In this document: positions 17,120 to 25,440 of the stretch, piece after piece | Layout of the letters: each line of letters begins with the position of its first letter | Position numbering within the stretch: the stretch's first letter is position 1 | DNA from: Rhodospirillaceae bacterium | GTDB lineage: Bacteria > Pseudomonadota > Alphaproteobacteria > Dongiales > Dongiaceae | Reading direction: 5' to 3' | NCBI GenBank assembly: GCA_008012315.1 | Contig: SSEL01000037.1 | Location: forward strand, 62,001-126,000 | Length of the DNA: 64,000 bases | Made by a program: the position numbers and the translations under genes | Notes under the pieces: model-generated | Told to the model about the DNA's origin: nothing | What the model saw: only the letters and a program-made list of their open reading frames with translations | Database searches by the model: none

Positions 17120-17620
17120 TCAGGCCACCTTCTGCTGGATTTTTTTCGCGCTGTTCATTTCTTCGGCGGCCGCCTGGACGGCCCGCACGATCTTGTCATA
17201 GCCGGTACAGCGGCAGAGATTGCCGGCGAGGCCGAAGCGGATCTCGGTTTCGGTCGGCTCGGGGTTATGGTCGAGCAAGGCCTTGGCGGCGACCAGGAAG
17301 CCCGGCGTGCAGATGCCACATTGCAGGGCCGCATGCTCGATGAACTTCTTCTGCAATGGATGCAGCTCATCGCCCATTGCCATGCCTTCGATGGTGCCGA
17401 TATCGTGGCCATCGACCTCGGCCCCCAGGACCAAGCAGGAGCAGGTGAGGCGGCCATCGACGGTGACGCTGCAGGCGCCGCAATCACCGGTGCCGCAGCC
17501 TTCCTTGGCGCCGGTGAGGCCGAGGCGGTTGCGCAACACGTCGAGCAGGCTTTCATCGGCCTCGCAGACGAATTGAACCTCGTCGCCATTGATCTTGGTG
17601 GTGACATGAATGCCGGACAT
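17120..17620 (-). CDS. (2Fe-2S)-binding small subunit of molybdenum hydroxylase
   Basis: A 166-residue iron-sulfur subunit with two [2Fe-2S] clusters. The plant-ferredoxin-type motif is C-G-T-G-D-C-G-A-C with a distal Cys in RLTCSC (N-terminal half). The second set is QCGICTPGF and NLCRCTGYDKIV (C-terminal half). These relay electrons from the Mo site to FAD. It is encoded between the FAD and large subunits with a shared one-base stop/start overlap (17620) and a 2-base gap, so it is clearly an operon. Confidence 0.94.
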   Translation of the reverse strand: MSGIHVTTKINGDEVQFVCEADESLLDVLRNRLGLTGAKEGCGTGDCGACSVTVDGRLTCSCLVLGAEVDGHDIGTIEGMAMGDELHPLQKKFIEHAALQCGICTPGFLVAAKALLDHNPEPTETEIRFGLAGNLCRCTGYDKIVRAVQAAAEEMNSAKKIQQKVA

Positions 17621-18480
17621 TACTTACCTCCCGCGCGTTGGCGCGCAATGATGGCGGCGCGGCGCGCAAGCACGCCGGCGACCTTGATACGGAATTCGCG
17701 CGTGCCGCGCTTGTCGTCGATGGGGCTGCAAGCCGCGGCGCAGGCCTCAGCCAATTTATCGAGGGCTGCGTCTTCCATCTTAGTGCCGATCAGCGCCTTG
17801 GCGGCTGCCGGCACCAGGCGCACGGTCGGCGCGACGGCGCCGAGGGCAACCCGCGCCTTGGTGACGATGCCCTTGGCATCCAGCGTCACATTGACGCCGA
17901 CGCCGACCACGGCGATATCCATCTCGCTGCGCGGGATGAAGCGCAGATAAGCATCGCCGGATTTCGGCGCCCGCTTCGGCAGGATGATGCTTTCGACGAT
18001 CTCACCCTTCTTTAGCGAAGTCTTGCCGGGACCGGTGGGGATCTCTTCCACCGCCACCTTGCGTTTGCCCTTCGGCCCGACGATGACGGCCTTGGCGCCG
18101 GCGGCGACCAGGGCCGGCACGCTGTCCGCGGCGGGGGAGGCATTGCACAGATTGCCGGCCATGGTGCAGCGGCCCTGCACCTGTTTGGAGCCGATCAGGT
18201 TGGCCGCCTCGACCACGCCCGGCCAAGCCTTCTTCAACGCCTTATGCTCCCCGAGTTCGGCACCCGAGACGGCGGCGCCGATCTTGAAGCCGGATTCGGT
18301 CTTCTTGATCTCGCGCGAGCCGCCGATGCGCTTGATATCGACCACCAGGTCCGGCTCGATAAAGCCGGTCCGCATGCGCACCAGTAGATCGGTGCCGCCG
18401 GCCAGGATAAAGGCCTGGCCTTTTTCCTTGCTCAGCAGCTCGGCCGCTGCCTTGAAGGAGGTCGGACTTTCATATCTCAT
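17620..18480 (-). CDS. FAD-binding medium subunit of molybdenum hydroxylase
   Basis: A 286-residue FAD subunit of the CoxM/XdhB type, which takes electrons from the Fe-S subunit and passes them to the acceptor. FAD-binding motifs are LAGGTDLLVRM (about 27-37) and VQGRCTMAGNLCNASPAADSVPAL (about 100-125), followed by the C-terminal CO_deh_flav_C domain (RFIPRSEMDIAVVGVGV). The ATG at 18480 gives the family-typical MRYESPTSFKAAAELL start; an 83-residue upstream extension has no such similarity. First gene of the operon. Confidence 0.92.
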   Translation of the reverse strand: MRYESPTSFKAAAELLSKEKGQAFILAGGTDLLVRMRTGFIEPDLVVDIKRIGGSREIKKTESGFKIGAAVSGAELGEHKALKKAWPGVVEAANLIGSKQVQGRCTMAGNLCNASPAADSVPALVAAGAKAVIVGPKGKRKVAVEEIPTGPGKTSLKKGEIVESIILPKRAPKSGDAYLRFIPRSEMDIAVVGVGVNVTLDAKGIVTKARVALGAVAPTVRLVPAAAKALIGTKMEDAALDKLAEACAAACSPIDDKRGTREFRIKVAGVLARRAAIIARQRAGGK

Positions 18481-18850
18481 TCGCTGAATTTCCCTGACGT
18501 TAAGTTGAGGGTGAAAGAAGGGTGATTCCGGCCAGCGGGTTTCGGCAAGGATCCAGTTCCTGCCATTGCGGTAACCGACCGGAAGTGTAATCCATGCCGC
18601 GCGGGCCAATTTGCCAGCTAAAACAAGGGAATGTGGTTCGAGGCATAGTGATCGCGGGAACGCCGTCAAATAATCGATGCAACAGAAGTCGCCGAATTCT
18701 AGGCGGGGAGTTTCGTGCTTGGCAAGCAACCCGTTCGATTGCGCTATCCGCTTCGCGCATGGCTACTCGACACATTTCCCGGGTCAATTCCTTGGCTGGT
18801 GCCGTTGGCTCAACCAGTGCATGTCGCCGACAATCATGCGCCAGGCATAA
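18481..18850. other. intergenic region upstream of molybdenum hydroxylase operon
   Basis: About 370 bases that should contain the promoter of the minus-strand hydroxylase operon. Small frames on either strand show no protein pattern. No repeat was seen before the terminator at 18851. Confidence 0.45.
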
Positions 18851-18877
18851 AGAAAGGGCCGCATGGCGGCCCTTTCT
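18851..18877 (-). terminator. hairpin downstream of Gly-rich gene
   Basis: Perfect 12-bp stem AGAAAGGGCCGC / GCGGCCCTTTCT with a 3-base loop, 14 bases after the stop of the minus-strand Gly-rich gene. Its A/T edges fit an intrinsic terminator, which may also work on the plus strand. Confidence 0.7.
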
Positions 18878-18891
18878 TGCATGAAGCCGGC

Positions 18892-19290
18892 TTAGTTGCC
18901 GCTGCTTCCACCGGTGCCGCCGCTGCCGGCCGCACCGCCCGTACCGCCCGTACCGCCTGCTCCGGATGTGCCTCCGGATGCGCCACCCGTCCCGGACGTA
19001 CCCGCGGCGCCACCGGTTCCACTGGTGCCGCTTGTTCCGCCGGCACCGCTTGTTCCACCGGCGCCGCTCGTGCCGTTTGTGCCGCCGTTATTGGAATTGC
19101 CGCCGTTGGATTCGCCGGTACCACCGCCCGAGGTGCTTCCACCGGAGGCGCCAGGGGCGTTCGTGTCACCGGTCGTGCCCGGCGGTTGCAGATTTGTGCC
19201 GTCATTGGTGTTATTGCTCTGCGCGAAGCTGCCACCTGCCGATGCGAACAACAGGCAGGTTGCAGCGAAGGCTGCTGTCATCAGTTTCAT
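18892..19290 (-). CDS. secreted Gly/Ser/Thr-rich low-complexity protein
   Basis: A 132-residue exported protein. A signal peptide of 23 residues ends at GGSFAQ, then nearly the whole mature chain is Gly, Ser, Thr, Asn and Ala in irregular GTSGAGG/GTGG units. There are no Cys, aromatic or charged clusters after residue 60, so it should be disordered or form an extended matrix-like chain. The ATG at 19290 follows AAGGAGATAG, a strong ribosome site. Such proteins are usually annotated hypothetical; a cell-surface or stress role is only a guess. The gene has its own terminator and upstream region, so it is monocistronic. Confidence 0.75.
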   Translation of the reverse strand: MKLMTAAFAATCLLFASAGGSFAQSNNTNDGTNLQPPGTTGDTNAPGASGGSTSGGGTGESNGGNSNNGGTNGTSGAGGTSGAGGTSGTSGTGGAAGTSGTGGASGGTSGAGGTGGTGGAAGSGGTGGSSGN

Positions 19291-19450
19291 TGCTATCTCC
19301 TTCATCGTCGTCCACATGAAAACGACGAGAGGTGCATCTGTTCCTTCGCTCCTGATTGTGTGAGCAGCGCATCGGCCTGTGGTGGAAGTTGGCTAGGATT
19401 GCCAGAGCGCATTCGGCGCGCGCATGAAGAACGCGCACATGAAGAAGAAA

Positions 19451-19478
19451 AGCGGAGGCGACATGTTCCGCCTCCGCT
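19451..19478 (-). terminator. intrinsic terminator of small Gln-rich gene
   Basis: Perfect 10-bp GC-rich stem AGCGGAGGCG / CGCCTCCGCT with an 8-base loop. Read on the minus strand it is followed by TTTCTTCTTC, a U-rich tail, about 50 bases after the stop of the 60-residue gene. Confidence 0.7.
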
Positions 19479-19529
19479 GCAATAAGAAATCTGCAAGAAT
19501 CTACGCCGGTGAAGAGCGCTGCGTTGGCC

Positions 19530-19712
19530 TCAGCTTTTTTCGTTCTCGCGACCGACACGCACCTTGTCTTGATGCTGGGCGCGCTCCCGGTCCGTTTTCG
19601 GTTCTTGTTGCTGGGTCGCTTTTTCCTGATCCGTCAATTGATCCGGATGTTGCGTTTGATTTTGCCCTTGATCGGGAAGCCGGGTCTTGTCGGGTTGTTT
19701 GTTTTGAGTCAT
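19530..19712 (-). CDS. small hydrophilic Gln/Asp-rich protein
   Basis: A 60-residue protein beginning MTQNKQPDKTRLPDQGQNQT. It is very hydrophilic, dominated by Gln, Asp, Lys and Arg, with no hydrophobic core, and is predicted to be disordered. The ATG at 19712 follows AAAGGA with good spacing, and a terminator lies downstream, which supports a real gene. Small proteins of this kind are frequent among stress-induced hypotheticals in alphaproteobacteria. Function unknown. Confidence 0.6.
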   Translation of the reverse strand: MTQNKQPDKTRLPDQGQNQTQHPDQLTDQEKATQQQEPKTDRERAQHQDKVRVGRENEKS

Positions 19713-20098
19713 GGCGTGGTCCTTTCGGCAAAGCGAACGCGAAGCACCGCGCTCTTACCATTAAGTGCTTTCGGGTGGGGAGGTTCCGGTGTCTATCGAT
19801 GACGTTTCGCCACCGTGGCCGCTGCTCGCCATCCCGATCGTCTTTTTCCGCAAGGCGGTCTAATGGTTGTATGCGGTCAGCATTTCACAATCTTACATGG
19901 ATTTTCTCACCGACGCAGAAAATCCTGCACGCTCAACCGAGAATCCGGCCAACAAGAATTCAGGCGCGTGACAGGGGGCATGAAGCTAAAAGGACAGAAA
20001 GCCGCAGCGTGATGCCCGTCGCATTACCTTATGAGGGAACTTGTGCGACAGTTATGCGATTCGATATACCCATAAATATACGGCGATAAGGTCGGGAC
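19713..20098. other. intergenic region between divergent genes
   Basis: About 385 bases between the minus-strand Gln-rich gene and the plus-strand dioxygenase gene. It must hold both promoters. I see no further gene; short frames here lack ribosome sites and family patterns. Confidence 0.45.
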
Positions 20099-20104
20099 GT
20101 GGAA

Positions 20105-20911
20105 ATGGCGGAAGTAGAGACAGGTCAGCAGGGGGCTGTGCAGGATCAAGCGGAACAGCGCAAGTCCAGGAAGCGCGGTCCAGTGTTTCAGATGGTTAAA
20201 CGACTTCGGCTGTGGCTGAACCGGGTTCTGTCGGCGCATTCCGAAGTCGGGGATCCGGCGGTTTTCGACAGCGGTGTGTTTCCCTGGATCGGTGATCTGG
20301 AGCGGCATTGGCCGGCGATCCGGGCCGAGGTCGAGGCGCTGTTGGGAAAGCGTGACGAGATTCCCACTTTCCACAATGTCTCGCCGGACCAGTACAAAAT
20401 CTCCAAGGGCGATCAGTGGCGATCCTTCTTTCTTTGGGGCTTTGGTTACAGCGTGGCGGCGAATTGCGCCCGCTGTCCGCAGACTACCTGGGCCCTGGAA
20501 TGCGTACCCGGGTTGACCACGGCGTTCTTTTCGATCCTTGCGCCCGGAACGCATATCCCACGTCATCGTGGCGTCTCAAAGCGCCTCATCAACTGCCATC
20601 TTGCCTTGATCGTCCCGCGACAGCCGCGACCCGGCACTGAGGGCTGCCGCATCGCGGTGGACGACAAGATCTTCCGCTGGGAAGAGGGCAAGTGCCTGGT
20701 TTTCGATGACACCTTCCACCATGAGGTCTGGAACGACACCGACGAGACCCGGGTGGTATTGTTCCTGCAGTTCAAGCGGCCGTTGCGTCAACCGGGCAAG
20801 GTGCTCGGCGATTTGTTCCTAACCGCCGTGCGCTACAGTCCCTATGTGCAGGAAGCGCGGCGCAACATCAATGCCTGGGAAGCGGCCCAGCAGCGGATCG
20901 AGCGGGACTGA
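20105..20911 (+). CDS. aspartyl/asparaginyl beta-hydroxylase (LpxO-like) family dioxygenase
   Basis: A 268-residue Fe(II)/2-oxoglutarate dioxygenase of the Asp/Asn beta-hydroxylase family. Relatives hydroxylate lipid A acyl chains (LpxO) or protein Asp. The core is intact: GTHIPRHRGVSKRLINCHLALIVP supplies the first iron His and neighbouring Arg, and FDDTFHHEVWNDTDETRVVLFLQF supplies the second His and the 2-oxoglutarate-binding Arg. There is no clear membrane anchor. ATG at 20105 is preferred to GTG at 20099. The substrate cannot be decided from sequence. Confidence 0.85.
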   Translation: MAEVETGQQGAVQDQAEQRKSRKRGPVFQMVKRLRLWLNRVLSAHSEVGDPAVFDSGVFPWIGDLERHWPAIRAEVEALLGKRDEIPTFHNVSPDQYKISKGDQWRSFFLWGFGYSVAANCARCPQTTWALECVPGLTTAFFSILAPGTHIPRHRGVSKRLINCHLALIVPRQPRPGTEGCRIAVDDKIFRWEEGKCLVFDDTFHHEVWNDTDETRVVLFLQFKRPLRQPGKVLGDLFLTAVRYSPYVQEARRNINAWEAAQQRIERD

Positions 20912-21008
20912 GCCGGCGATCACGATACCGTCGCGTGAATTGTGCTGCAGGGCTTGCCATGGCATGATCATGCCCCGTTGGCGGTCAGACCGGGATAAGT
21001 GTGCTGCG

Positions 21009-21410
21009 ATGGTTCTCTCTTTGCCGAAGGCAGTCGGGATATTGTCGGCAACCTATGACACCAACACCAACGAAGTCGTGCTGTCGCTGAAAAGCGAAAC
21101 CGGCTCCGCCTACCAGGTCCGTTTCCATCCAGGCGTGGTGGCCAGCGTCGCCACAGCCCTGTTCGGGATCGGCCGTTCCTTCGCGCCGCCTGATGGCGCA
21201 AGCCATTTTGACGGTCAGGTCCTGCAGGTAACCGGCTGTCGCAAGGCTGTGGGACCGGATGGCCAGCCGATCCTGGACCTGCAGCTCGAAGGTGGCATGC
21301 GTCTTCCCATCACCTTTCCCGGCGAGGCGATCGATCTGCTGAAAGGCGATCTGACGCAGCTTCAGGAAATGACCGCAAAGCCCAAGAAGCGGGCCAGCCG
21401 GCTGCACTGA
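21009..21410 (+). CDS. conserved hypothetical protein
   Basis: A 133-residue soluble protein of alternating strands (EVVLSLKSETGSAYQVRFHPGVV, DGQPILDLQLEGGMRLPITFP) and a short helical end with a basic KKRASR tail. It has no signal peptide or membrane span. The frame and codon use look genuine and the ATG at 21009 begins the well-formed part. The all-beta layout resembles small ligand-binding or DUF folds, but I do not recognise the family. It may be cotranscribed with the dioxygenase 97 bases upstream. Confidence 0.6.
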   Translation: MVLSLPKAVGILSATYDTNTNEVVLSLKSETGSAYQVRFHPGVVASVATALFGIGRSFAPPDGASHFDGQVLQVTGCRKAVGPDGQPILDLQLEGGMRLPITFPGEAIDLLKGDLTQLQEMTAKPKKRASRLH

Positions 21411-21432
21411 TCGACCCGCCTCCTTGGTCGTG

Positions 21433-21834
21433 TCAGGGATTGAAGAATTCCGGATATTGCTGGATGAGGTCCGGGCAAAATTGTTGGGCGCTTTGCTGAA
21501 TACGGTTCAGCACGGTGGCATTGGTTGTCCGCTTCGGTGATGAAGGTGAATAGCCGAACCAGCGGACAAAGGCCGCATCGGCCTGCGGTGTCAGGGCGCC
21601 GCCATTGAAGACTGACAGCATCTGCGCCTGGTCGGCGGCCGGAATGCCATTGACGAAAGACCGGGCGCCGCAATCCAGCAGGCGGGATTTGACATCGGCT
21701 GGGTAGGGGCTGCTCGTATCGGCCGCCATCAAGGCGCGCAAGGCGGTCCGCAGGTCCTGGAAGGCAGCTTCGGCCGGGAGCGACGCGAGTTGCGCTGCGA
21801 CCAGGATCGATCCGAACAAAATCCTAAATTTCAT
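21433..21834 (-). CDS. secreted hypothetical protein
   Basis: A 133-residue protein with a clear signal peptide (MKFRILFGSILVAAQLASLPAEA, cleavage near 23). The mature part is about 110 residues and holds two Cys (LLDCGARSF and QFCPDLI) that may form a disulfide in the periplasm. It converges with the preceding gene and is transcribed away from the sugar island. No family recognised. Confidence 0.65.
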   Translation of the reverse strand: MKFRILFGSILVAAQLASLPAEAAFQDLRTALRALMAADTSSPYPADVKSRLLDCGARSFVNGIPAADQAQMLSVFNGGALTPQADAAFVRWFGYSPSSPKRTTNATVLNRIQQSAQQFCPDLIQQYPEFFNP

Positions 21835-21948
21835 CTCATAGCCCTCTGAATCTTCCTGCTGCAGCCATACAGCAATGGGACCGGGGCCGCCAGGGCCGGG
21901 CCTCCGGCGACCGTCATTCGCATGACGCCTCTGCCTGTATCGCTTAAC

Positions 21949-21983
21949 TGTTACATTTGAAACAGGTTGACGTTATATTTGAT
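21949..21983 (+). promoter_or_regulatory. possible accessory half-sites of the rpiB operator
   Basis: TGTTACATTTGA (21949-21960) and CGTTATATTTGA (21971-21982) repeat, with one or two changes, the half-site of the palindrome at 22040-22068. They are spaced 22 bases apart, about two helical turns, as if several regulator dimers bind the promoter. Confidence 0.5.
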
Positions 21984-22039
21984 CGGTGTATACGCTGATC
22001 ATGCTGGTTTACTTGGAAATTTTCCTGTAAATCCACCAC

Positions 22040-22068
22040 TAAATATAACAAATGAAATGTTATATTTA
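22040..22068 (+). promoter_or_regulatory. palindromic operator upstream of rpiB
   Basis: Perfect 11-bp arms TAAATATAACA / TGTTATATTTA around a 7-base spacer, 19-46 bases before the isomerase start. It is AT-rich in a GC-rich genome. The position suggests a repressor site overlapping the promoter or leader; the DeoR-family gene three genes downstream is the natural candidate regulator. Confidence 0.65.
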
Positions 22069-22113
22069 CTGAGGAACGAACCCTAGATGCAGGACAGTGC
22101 GGGAAGTGATCCC

Positions 22114-22578
22114 ATGACCAGTGCGAAATTGCGGGTGGCGATTGCCGCCGACAATCTTGGTTTTCAGCTCAAGAACGATCTGATGACCCATCTCAAGGCC
22201 GGCGGTTACGAGGTGCAGGACCTCGGCGTCGATAGCGAAGCGCCGGTCGATTATCCGGATATCGGCGGCGCGGCGGCGCAGCGTGTGGCGGCGGGGGAAT
22301 TCGATCGCGGCATTTTGGTTTGCGGCACCGGCGCCGGCATGGCGATCTGCGCTAATAAAGTGCCGGGCATCCGCGCCGTTTGCGTGGCCGATCCCTATAC
22401 CGCCGAGCGGGCCAAGGCCAGCAACGACGCCCAGATCATCACGTTGGGCGCTCTGACCACCGGCCGCGAACTGGCCAAGAAGCTGGTCGATATCTTCCTG
22501 CACGCGGAATTCCAGGGCGGCCGCTCGGCACCGAAGGTCGAGAAGATCATGGAGATCGAACGGCGCTATACGCGCTGA
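22114..22578 (+). CDS. rpiB: RpiB/LacAB-family sugar-phosphate isomerase (possible D-erythrulose-4-phosphate isomerase)
   Basis: A 154-residue isomerase of the RpiB/LacA/LacB fold. The active-site Cys lies in CGTGAGMAICANK, and the N-terminal RVAIAADNLGFQLKNDL matches the phosphate-binding part. The family interconverts ribulose-5-P and ribose-5-P, but close relatives in erythritol and threitol operons (EryI/DerI) convert D-erythrulose-4-P to D-erythrose-4-P. That is likelier here because a TpiA-type gene follows, as in those operons. ATG at 22114 has a GGGAAG ribosome site; ATG at 22087 (GAGGAA) is also possible and adds 9 residues. Confidence 0.85.
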   Translation: MTSAKLRVAIAADNLGFQLKNDLMTHLKAGGYEVQDLGVDSEAPVDYPDIGGAAAQRVAAGEFDRGILVCGTGAGMAICANKVPGIRAVCVADPYTAERAKASNDAQIITLGALTTGRELAKKLVDIFLHAEFQGGRSAPKVEKIMEIERRYTR

Positions 22579-22605
22579 GCGAGCGAGGGGAACGGGTCGC
22601 GCGCC

Positions 22606-23424
22606 ATGAGGCTGCCTTTCTGGATCGGCACCGGCTGGAAGATGAACAAGACCTTGGCCGAAGCGCGCGACTATGTCGGCACGTTGCGGCGATCCGCGAT
22701 CTGGCGGGATGACCGGCTGCGGCCTTTCATCATCCCGCCTTTCACCGCTTTGGCGACGGTGCGCGATGAGCTGGGGGAGGATGCGGCCACCAATGGTCAC
22801 GGCATCCTGCTCGGTGCCCAGAACATGCATTGGGCGGATCGCGGCGCCTATACCGGCGAGGTCTCCCCGTTGATGGTCAAGGATTGCGGCGCCGGCCTGA
22901 TCGAGCTTGGCCATTCGGAGCGCCGGGCACTGTTCAACGAAACCGATGAAGCAGTCAATCTCAAGGTGAAGGCGGCGTCGCGGCATGGCCTGCGCCCGCT
23001 GATCTGTGTCGGCGAAACCGGCGCGGAACGGCAAGCCGGCCAAGCGGTGGAGACGGTGACGCGCCAGCTGCGGATCGCCCTTGCCGGCATCGAGCCTGCC
23101 GGCTTGAAGCAGGTGCTGATCGCCTACGAGCCGGTCTGGGCGATCGGTGATGGCGGTGTGCCGGCGACCCCGGATGAGGCCAATGACATGCATGTCGAGA
23201 TCCGCCGCGCGCTCGCCGCGCTCGGCCCGGCAGCGGCCGATATCCCGGTGCTTTATGGCGGTAGCGTTAATCGGGCGAACTGTGTCGCATTGGCGCGGCA
23301 GCCGGCGGTGGATGGGCTTTTCATCGGCCGTTCCGCCTGGGAAGCCACGGGTTTCCTGGGAATCATCGCTTCGATCCAGGCCGTGCTGCCGACTCGGGAC
23401 AAGCCGTCGGCCGGGTCGCTATAG
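22606..23424 (+). CDS. tpiA: triosephosphate isomerase-family protein (possible L-erythrulose-1-phosphate isomerase)
   Basis: A 272-residue TIM barrel. The catalytic residues of triosephosphate isomerase are all present: Lys in GTGWKMNKT, His in ELGHSERR and Glu in YEPVWAIG, with phosphate loop YGGSVNRAN. The start is GTGWKMNKT, where housekeeping TpiA has GNWKMN. This variant is typical of the EryH/LerI/TpiA2 branch that isomerises L-erythrulose-1-P to D-erythrulose-4-P. With the adjacent RpiB-type enzyme it would feed D-erythrose-4-P to the pentose phosphate pathway. Plain TpiA activity cannot be excluded. Confidence 0.9.
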   Translation: MRLPFWIGTGWKMNKTLAEARDYVGTLRRSAIWRDDRLRPFIIPPFTALATVRDELGEDAATNGHGILLGAQNMHWADRGAYTGEVSPLMVKDCGAGLIELGHSERRALFNETDEAVNLKVKAASRHGLRPLICVGETGAERQAGQAVETVTRQLRIALAGIEPAGLKQVLIAYEPVWAIGDGGVPATPDEANDMHVEIRRALAALGPAAADIPVLYGGSVNRANCVALARQPAVDGLFIGRSAWEATGFLGIIASIQAVLPTRDKPSAGSL

Positions 23425-23460
23425 TAGCGGCCGTCTTAGCGGGGCAAGGTGACGCAAAGA

Positions 23461-24231
23461 ATGTCGATGACGGCGAATGAACGGCGCCAGGTGCTGCTCG
23501 ACCACATCATGAAAGCCGGGTCGGCACAGGTCGATGAACTGGCGACGCAATTCGCGGTCAGCCGGATGACCGTGCATCGCGATCTCGATGTGCTGGTGGA
23601 GCAGGGGATCGTCCGCAAGGTGCATGGCGGCGTCACCATGCATCCGTCCAGCCTGGTCGAAAGCAATCTCATCTATCGCAGCCAGCTCGCGGCCAAGGAA
23701 AAGGCTGCCATTGCCCGCGCCGCCGCCGGCTATATCGAACCCGGCCAGGCGATCATCCTGGACGATTCCTCCACCGTGGCGGCGCTCACCTATCATCTGC
23801 CGGCTTTGAAGCCGCTGACCGTCATCACCAACAGCCTTGGGGTGATCGATCGGCTGAAGGACGCCCATGGGGTAAAAACGCTTTGCCTGGGCGGCGATTA
23901 CAATGCCCGGTTCAATGCCTTTTTCGGCCTGCTCTGTGAACAGGCGATCGCCTCGCTCCGGGCCAATACGCTTTTCATGTCGGTGTCAGCGGTCATCGGT
24001 ACCATGGCCTATCACCAGGAAGAAGATGTTGTTAAGGCCAAGCGCGCCCTGATGGCTGCGGTGGATCGGCGCATCCTCTTGGTTGACAGCACGAAATTCG
24101 CTATGACGGCGCTGAACCGGCTGGCCGGCCTGTCGGAGTTCGATCTCGTCATCACCGATGAGGGCGTCGAACCGGCACAGATGGCGGCCTTGCGCGATGA
24201 AAAGATCAATGTGGTCGTCGCCCCGCTGTGA
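23461..24231 (+). CDS. DeoR-family transcriptional regulator
   Basis: A 256-residue sugar-responsive repressor. The N-terminal DeoR HTH (RRQVLLDHIMKAGSAQVDELATQFAVSRMTVHRDLDVLVEQG) is followed by the KVHGG hinge and the DeoRC sensor domain, with SNSLGVIDRL- and DSTKF-type phosphosugar-binding loops. Ligands in this family are sugar phosphates, so intermediates of the isomerases upstream are candidates. The AT-rich palindrome before rpiB is a likely target. A GTG at 23449 is an alternative start. Confidence 0.9.
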   Translation: MSMTANERRQVLLDHIMKAGSAQVDELATQFAVSRMTVHRDLDVLVEQGIVRKVHGGVTMHPSSLVESNLIYRSQLAAKEKAAIARAAAGYIEPGQAIILDDSSTVAALTYHLPALKPLTVITNSLGVIDRLKDAHGVKTLCLGGDYNARFNAFFGLLCEQAIASLRANTLFMSVSAVIGTMAYHQEEDVVKAKRALMAAVDRRILLVDSTKFAMTALNRLAGLSEFDLVITDEGVEPAQMAALRDEKINVVVAPL

Positions 24232-24277
24232 GGGTGCGCGGTAACAGTCAGGCGCTGCGGCGCGAGAAAGGACAATC

Positions 24278-25273
24278 ATGTCGGAACAGGCACTTAAAGT
24301 AGATCAATCGGCGGGAACCGCCCAGGACAAGCTGGCGCAATTGTCGCGCATGACGATGATCGTCGCCGATACCGGCGATATCGATGCGGTGAAGGCTTTC
24401 TCGCCGGTCGATTGCACCACCAATCCCTCGCTGATCTTCAAGGCTGCCCAGATGCCGGCCTATGCCCATCTGGTGCAGGAAGCCCGCGCCTGGGGCGAGG
24501 GCCAGGGCAAGACCTCGGAAGAGCGCCTGGATGCGGCGCTGGACCGGCTTGCCATCGCCTTCGGCACGGAATTGTCGCGCCTGGTGCCGGGCCGGGTTTC
24601 GACCGAGGTCGATGCTGCCCTTTCTTTCGATACCGAGGCGACGATCCGCAAGGCGGAACGGCTGATCGAGCTTTACGAGCAAGCCGGCGTGCCGAAATCT
24701 CGTATCCTGATCAAGATCGCCGCGACCTGGGAAGGCATCCGCGCGGCGGAGCGCCTGGAACGGGCCGGCATCAACTGCAACCTGACGCTGCTCTTCGGCT
24801 TTGCCCAGGCGACGGCCTGCGCCGATGCCGGCGTCTTCCTGATCTCGCCCTTCGTCGGCCGTATTCTCGACTGGCATGTGGCGCGGGGCGAGAGCTTCGC
24901 ACCGGGCGAGGATCCCGGCGTCGCCTCGGTCCGCCGCATCTATGAACATTACAAGCGGCATGGTTATCAGACCGTCGTCATGGCGGCGTCGTTCCGCAGC
25001 ACCGCGCAGATCGAAGCCCTGGCCGGTTGCGACCGCATGACGATCAGCCCGGCCTTGCTGACGGAGCTGCGCGGCCAGACCGGCGATGTGACGCGCCGCC
25101 TGGTGACGGGCGCCGAGACCGCGCCGCGCCCCGGCGCCGGATCGGAAACCGCCTTCCGCTGGGCGCTCAACGAAGATGCGATGGCGACGGAAAAGCTGGC
25201 CGACGGGATCCGCCTCTTCAATGCCGATGGCGTGAAGCTGCGCCAGTTCATTGCCAAGGCCGGTAAAGCCTGA
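24278..25273 (+). CDS. tal: transaldolase
   Basis: A 331-residue class I transaldolase of the TalB length class. It transfers a dihydroxyacetone unit from sedoheptulose-7-P to glyceraldehyde-3-P, giving erythrose-4-P and fructose-6-P. Signatures are [13 protein letters not shown] near the start, the Schiff-base Lys in [12 protein letters not shown] and [18 protein letters not shown], with [10 protein letters not shown] closing the barrel. Its place in the operon makes sense if the island produces erythrose-4-P that must enter the pentose phosphate network. A terminator follows 31 bases after the stop. Confidence 0.95.
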   Translation: MSEQALKVDQSAGTAQDKLAQLSRMTMIVADTGDIDAVKAFSPVDCTTNPSLIFKAAQMPAYAHLVQEARAWGEGQGKTSEERLDAALDRLAIAFGTELSRLVPGRVSTEVDAALSFDTEATIRKAERLIELYEQAGVPKSRILIKIAATWEGIRAAERLERAGINCNLTLLFGFAQATACADAGVFLISPFVGRILDWHVARGESFAPGEDPGVASVRRIYEHYKRHGYQTVVMAASFRSTAQIEALAGCDRMTISPALLTELRGQTGDVTRRLVTGAETAPRPGAGSETAFRWALNEDAMATEKLADGIRLFNADGVKLRQFIAKAGKA

Positions 25274-25304
25274 CGTCGAAGATCACTGCGAAAGTTTGTG
25301 TGGT

Positions 25305-25344
25305 AAGCGGCCTCGCCGGGAGCACTCCTGGGGGGCCGCTTTTC
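25305..25344 (+). terminator. intrinsic terminator after transaldolase
   Basis: AAGCGGCC (25305-25312) pairs with GGCCGCTT (25333-25340), followed by TTC; the inner region also pairs weakly. It closes the rpiB-tpiA-deoR-tal unit and separates it from the SorC-type gene. Confidence 0.65.
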
Positions 25345-25440
25345 ATATATGGCTGTGCTTTGGAAAGGCGTCTGGCCTCATCCGGGAGAAGGCCGCTATA
25401 CTCGGGTCGAGATTGTGCTTCAGCTTTGGTGGTTTTTGGC

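Noticed and set aside
14799-17201. 800-codon open frame on the plus strand opposite the molybdenum hydroxylase large subunit
   Set aside because: Composition is typical of an antisense frame in GC-rich DNA and it has no recognisable domain.
20024-20566. 180-codon minus-strand frame over the start of the dioxygenase gene
   Set aside because: It is a shadow of the plus-strand dioxygenase and lacks a domain.
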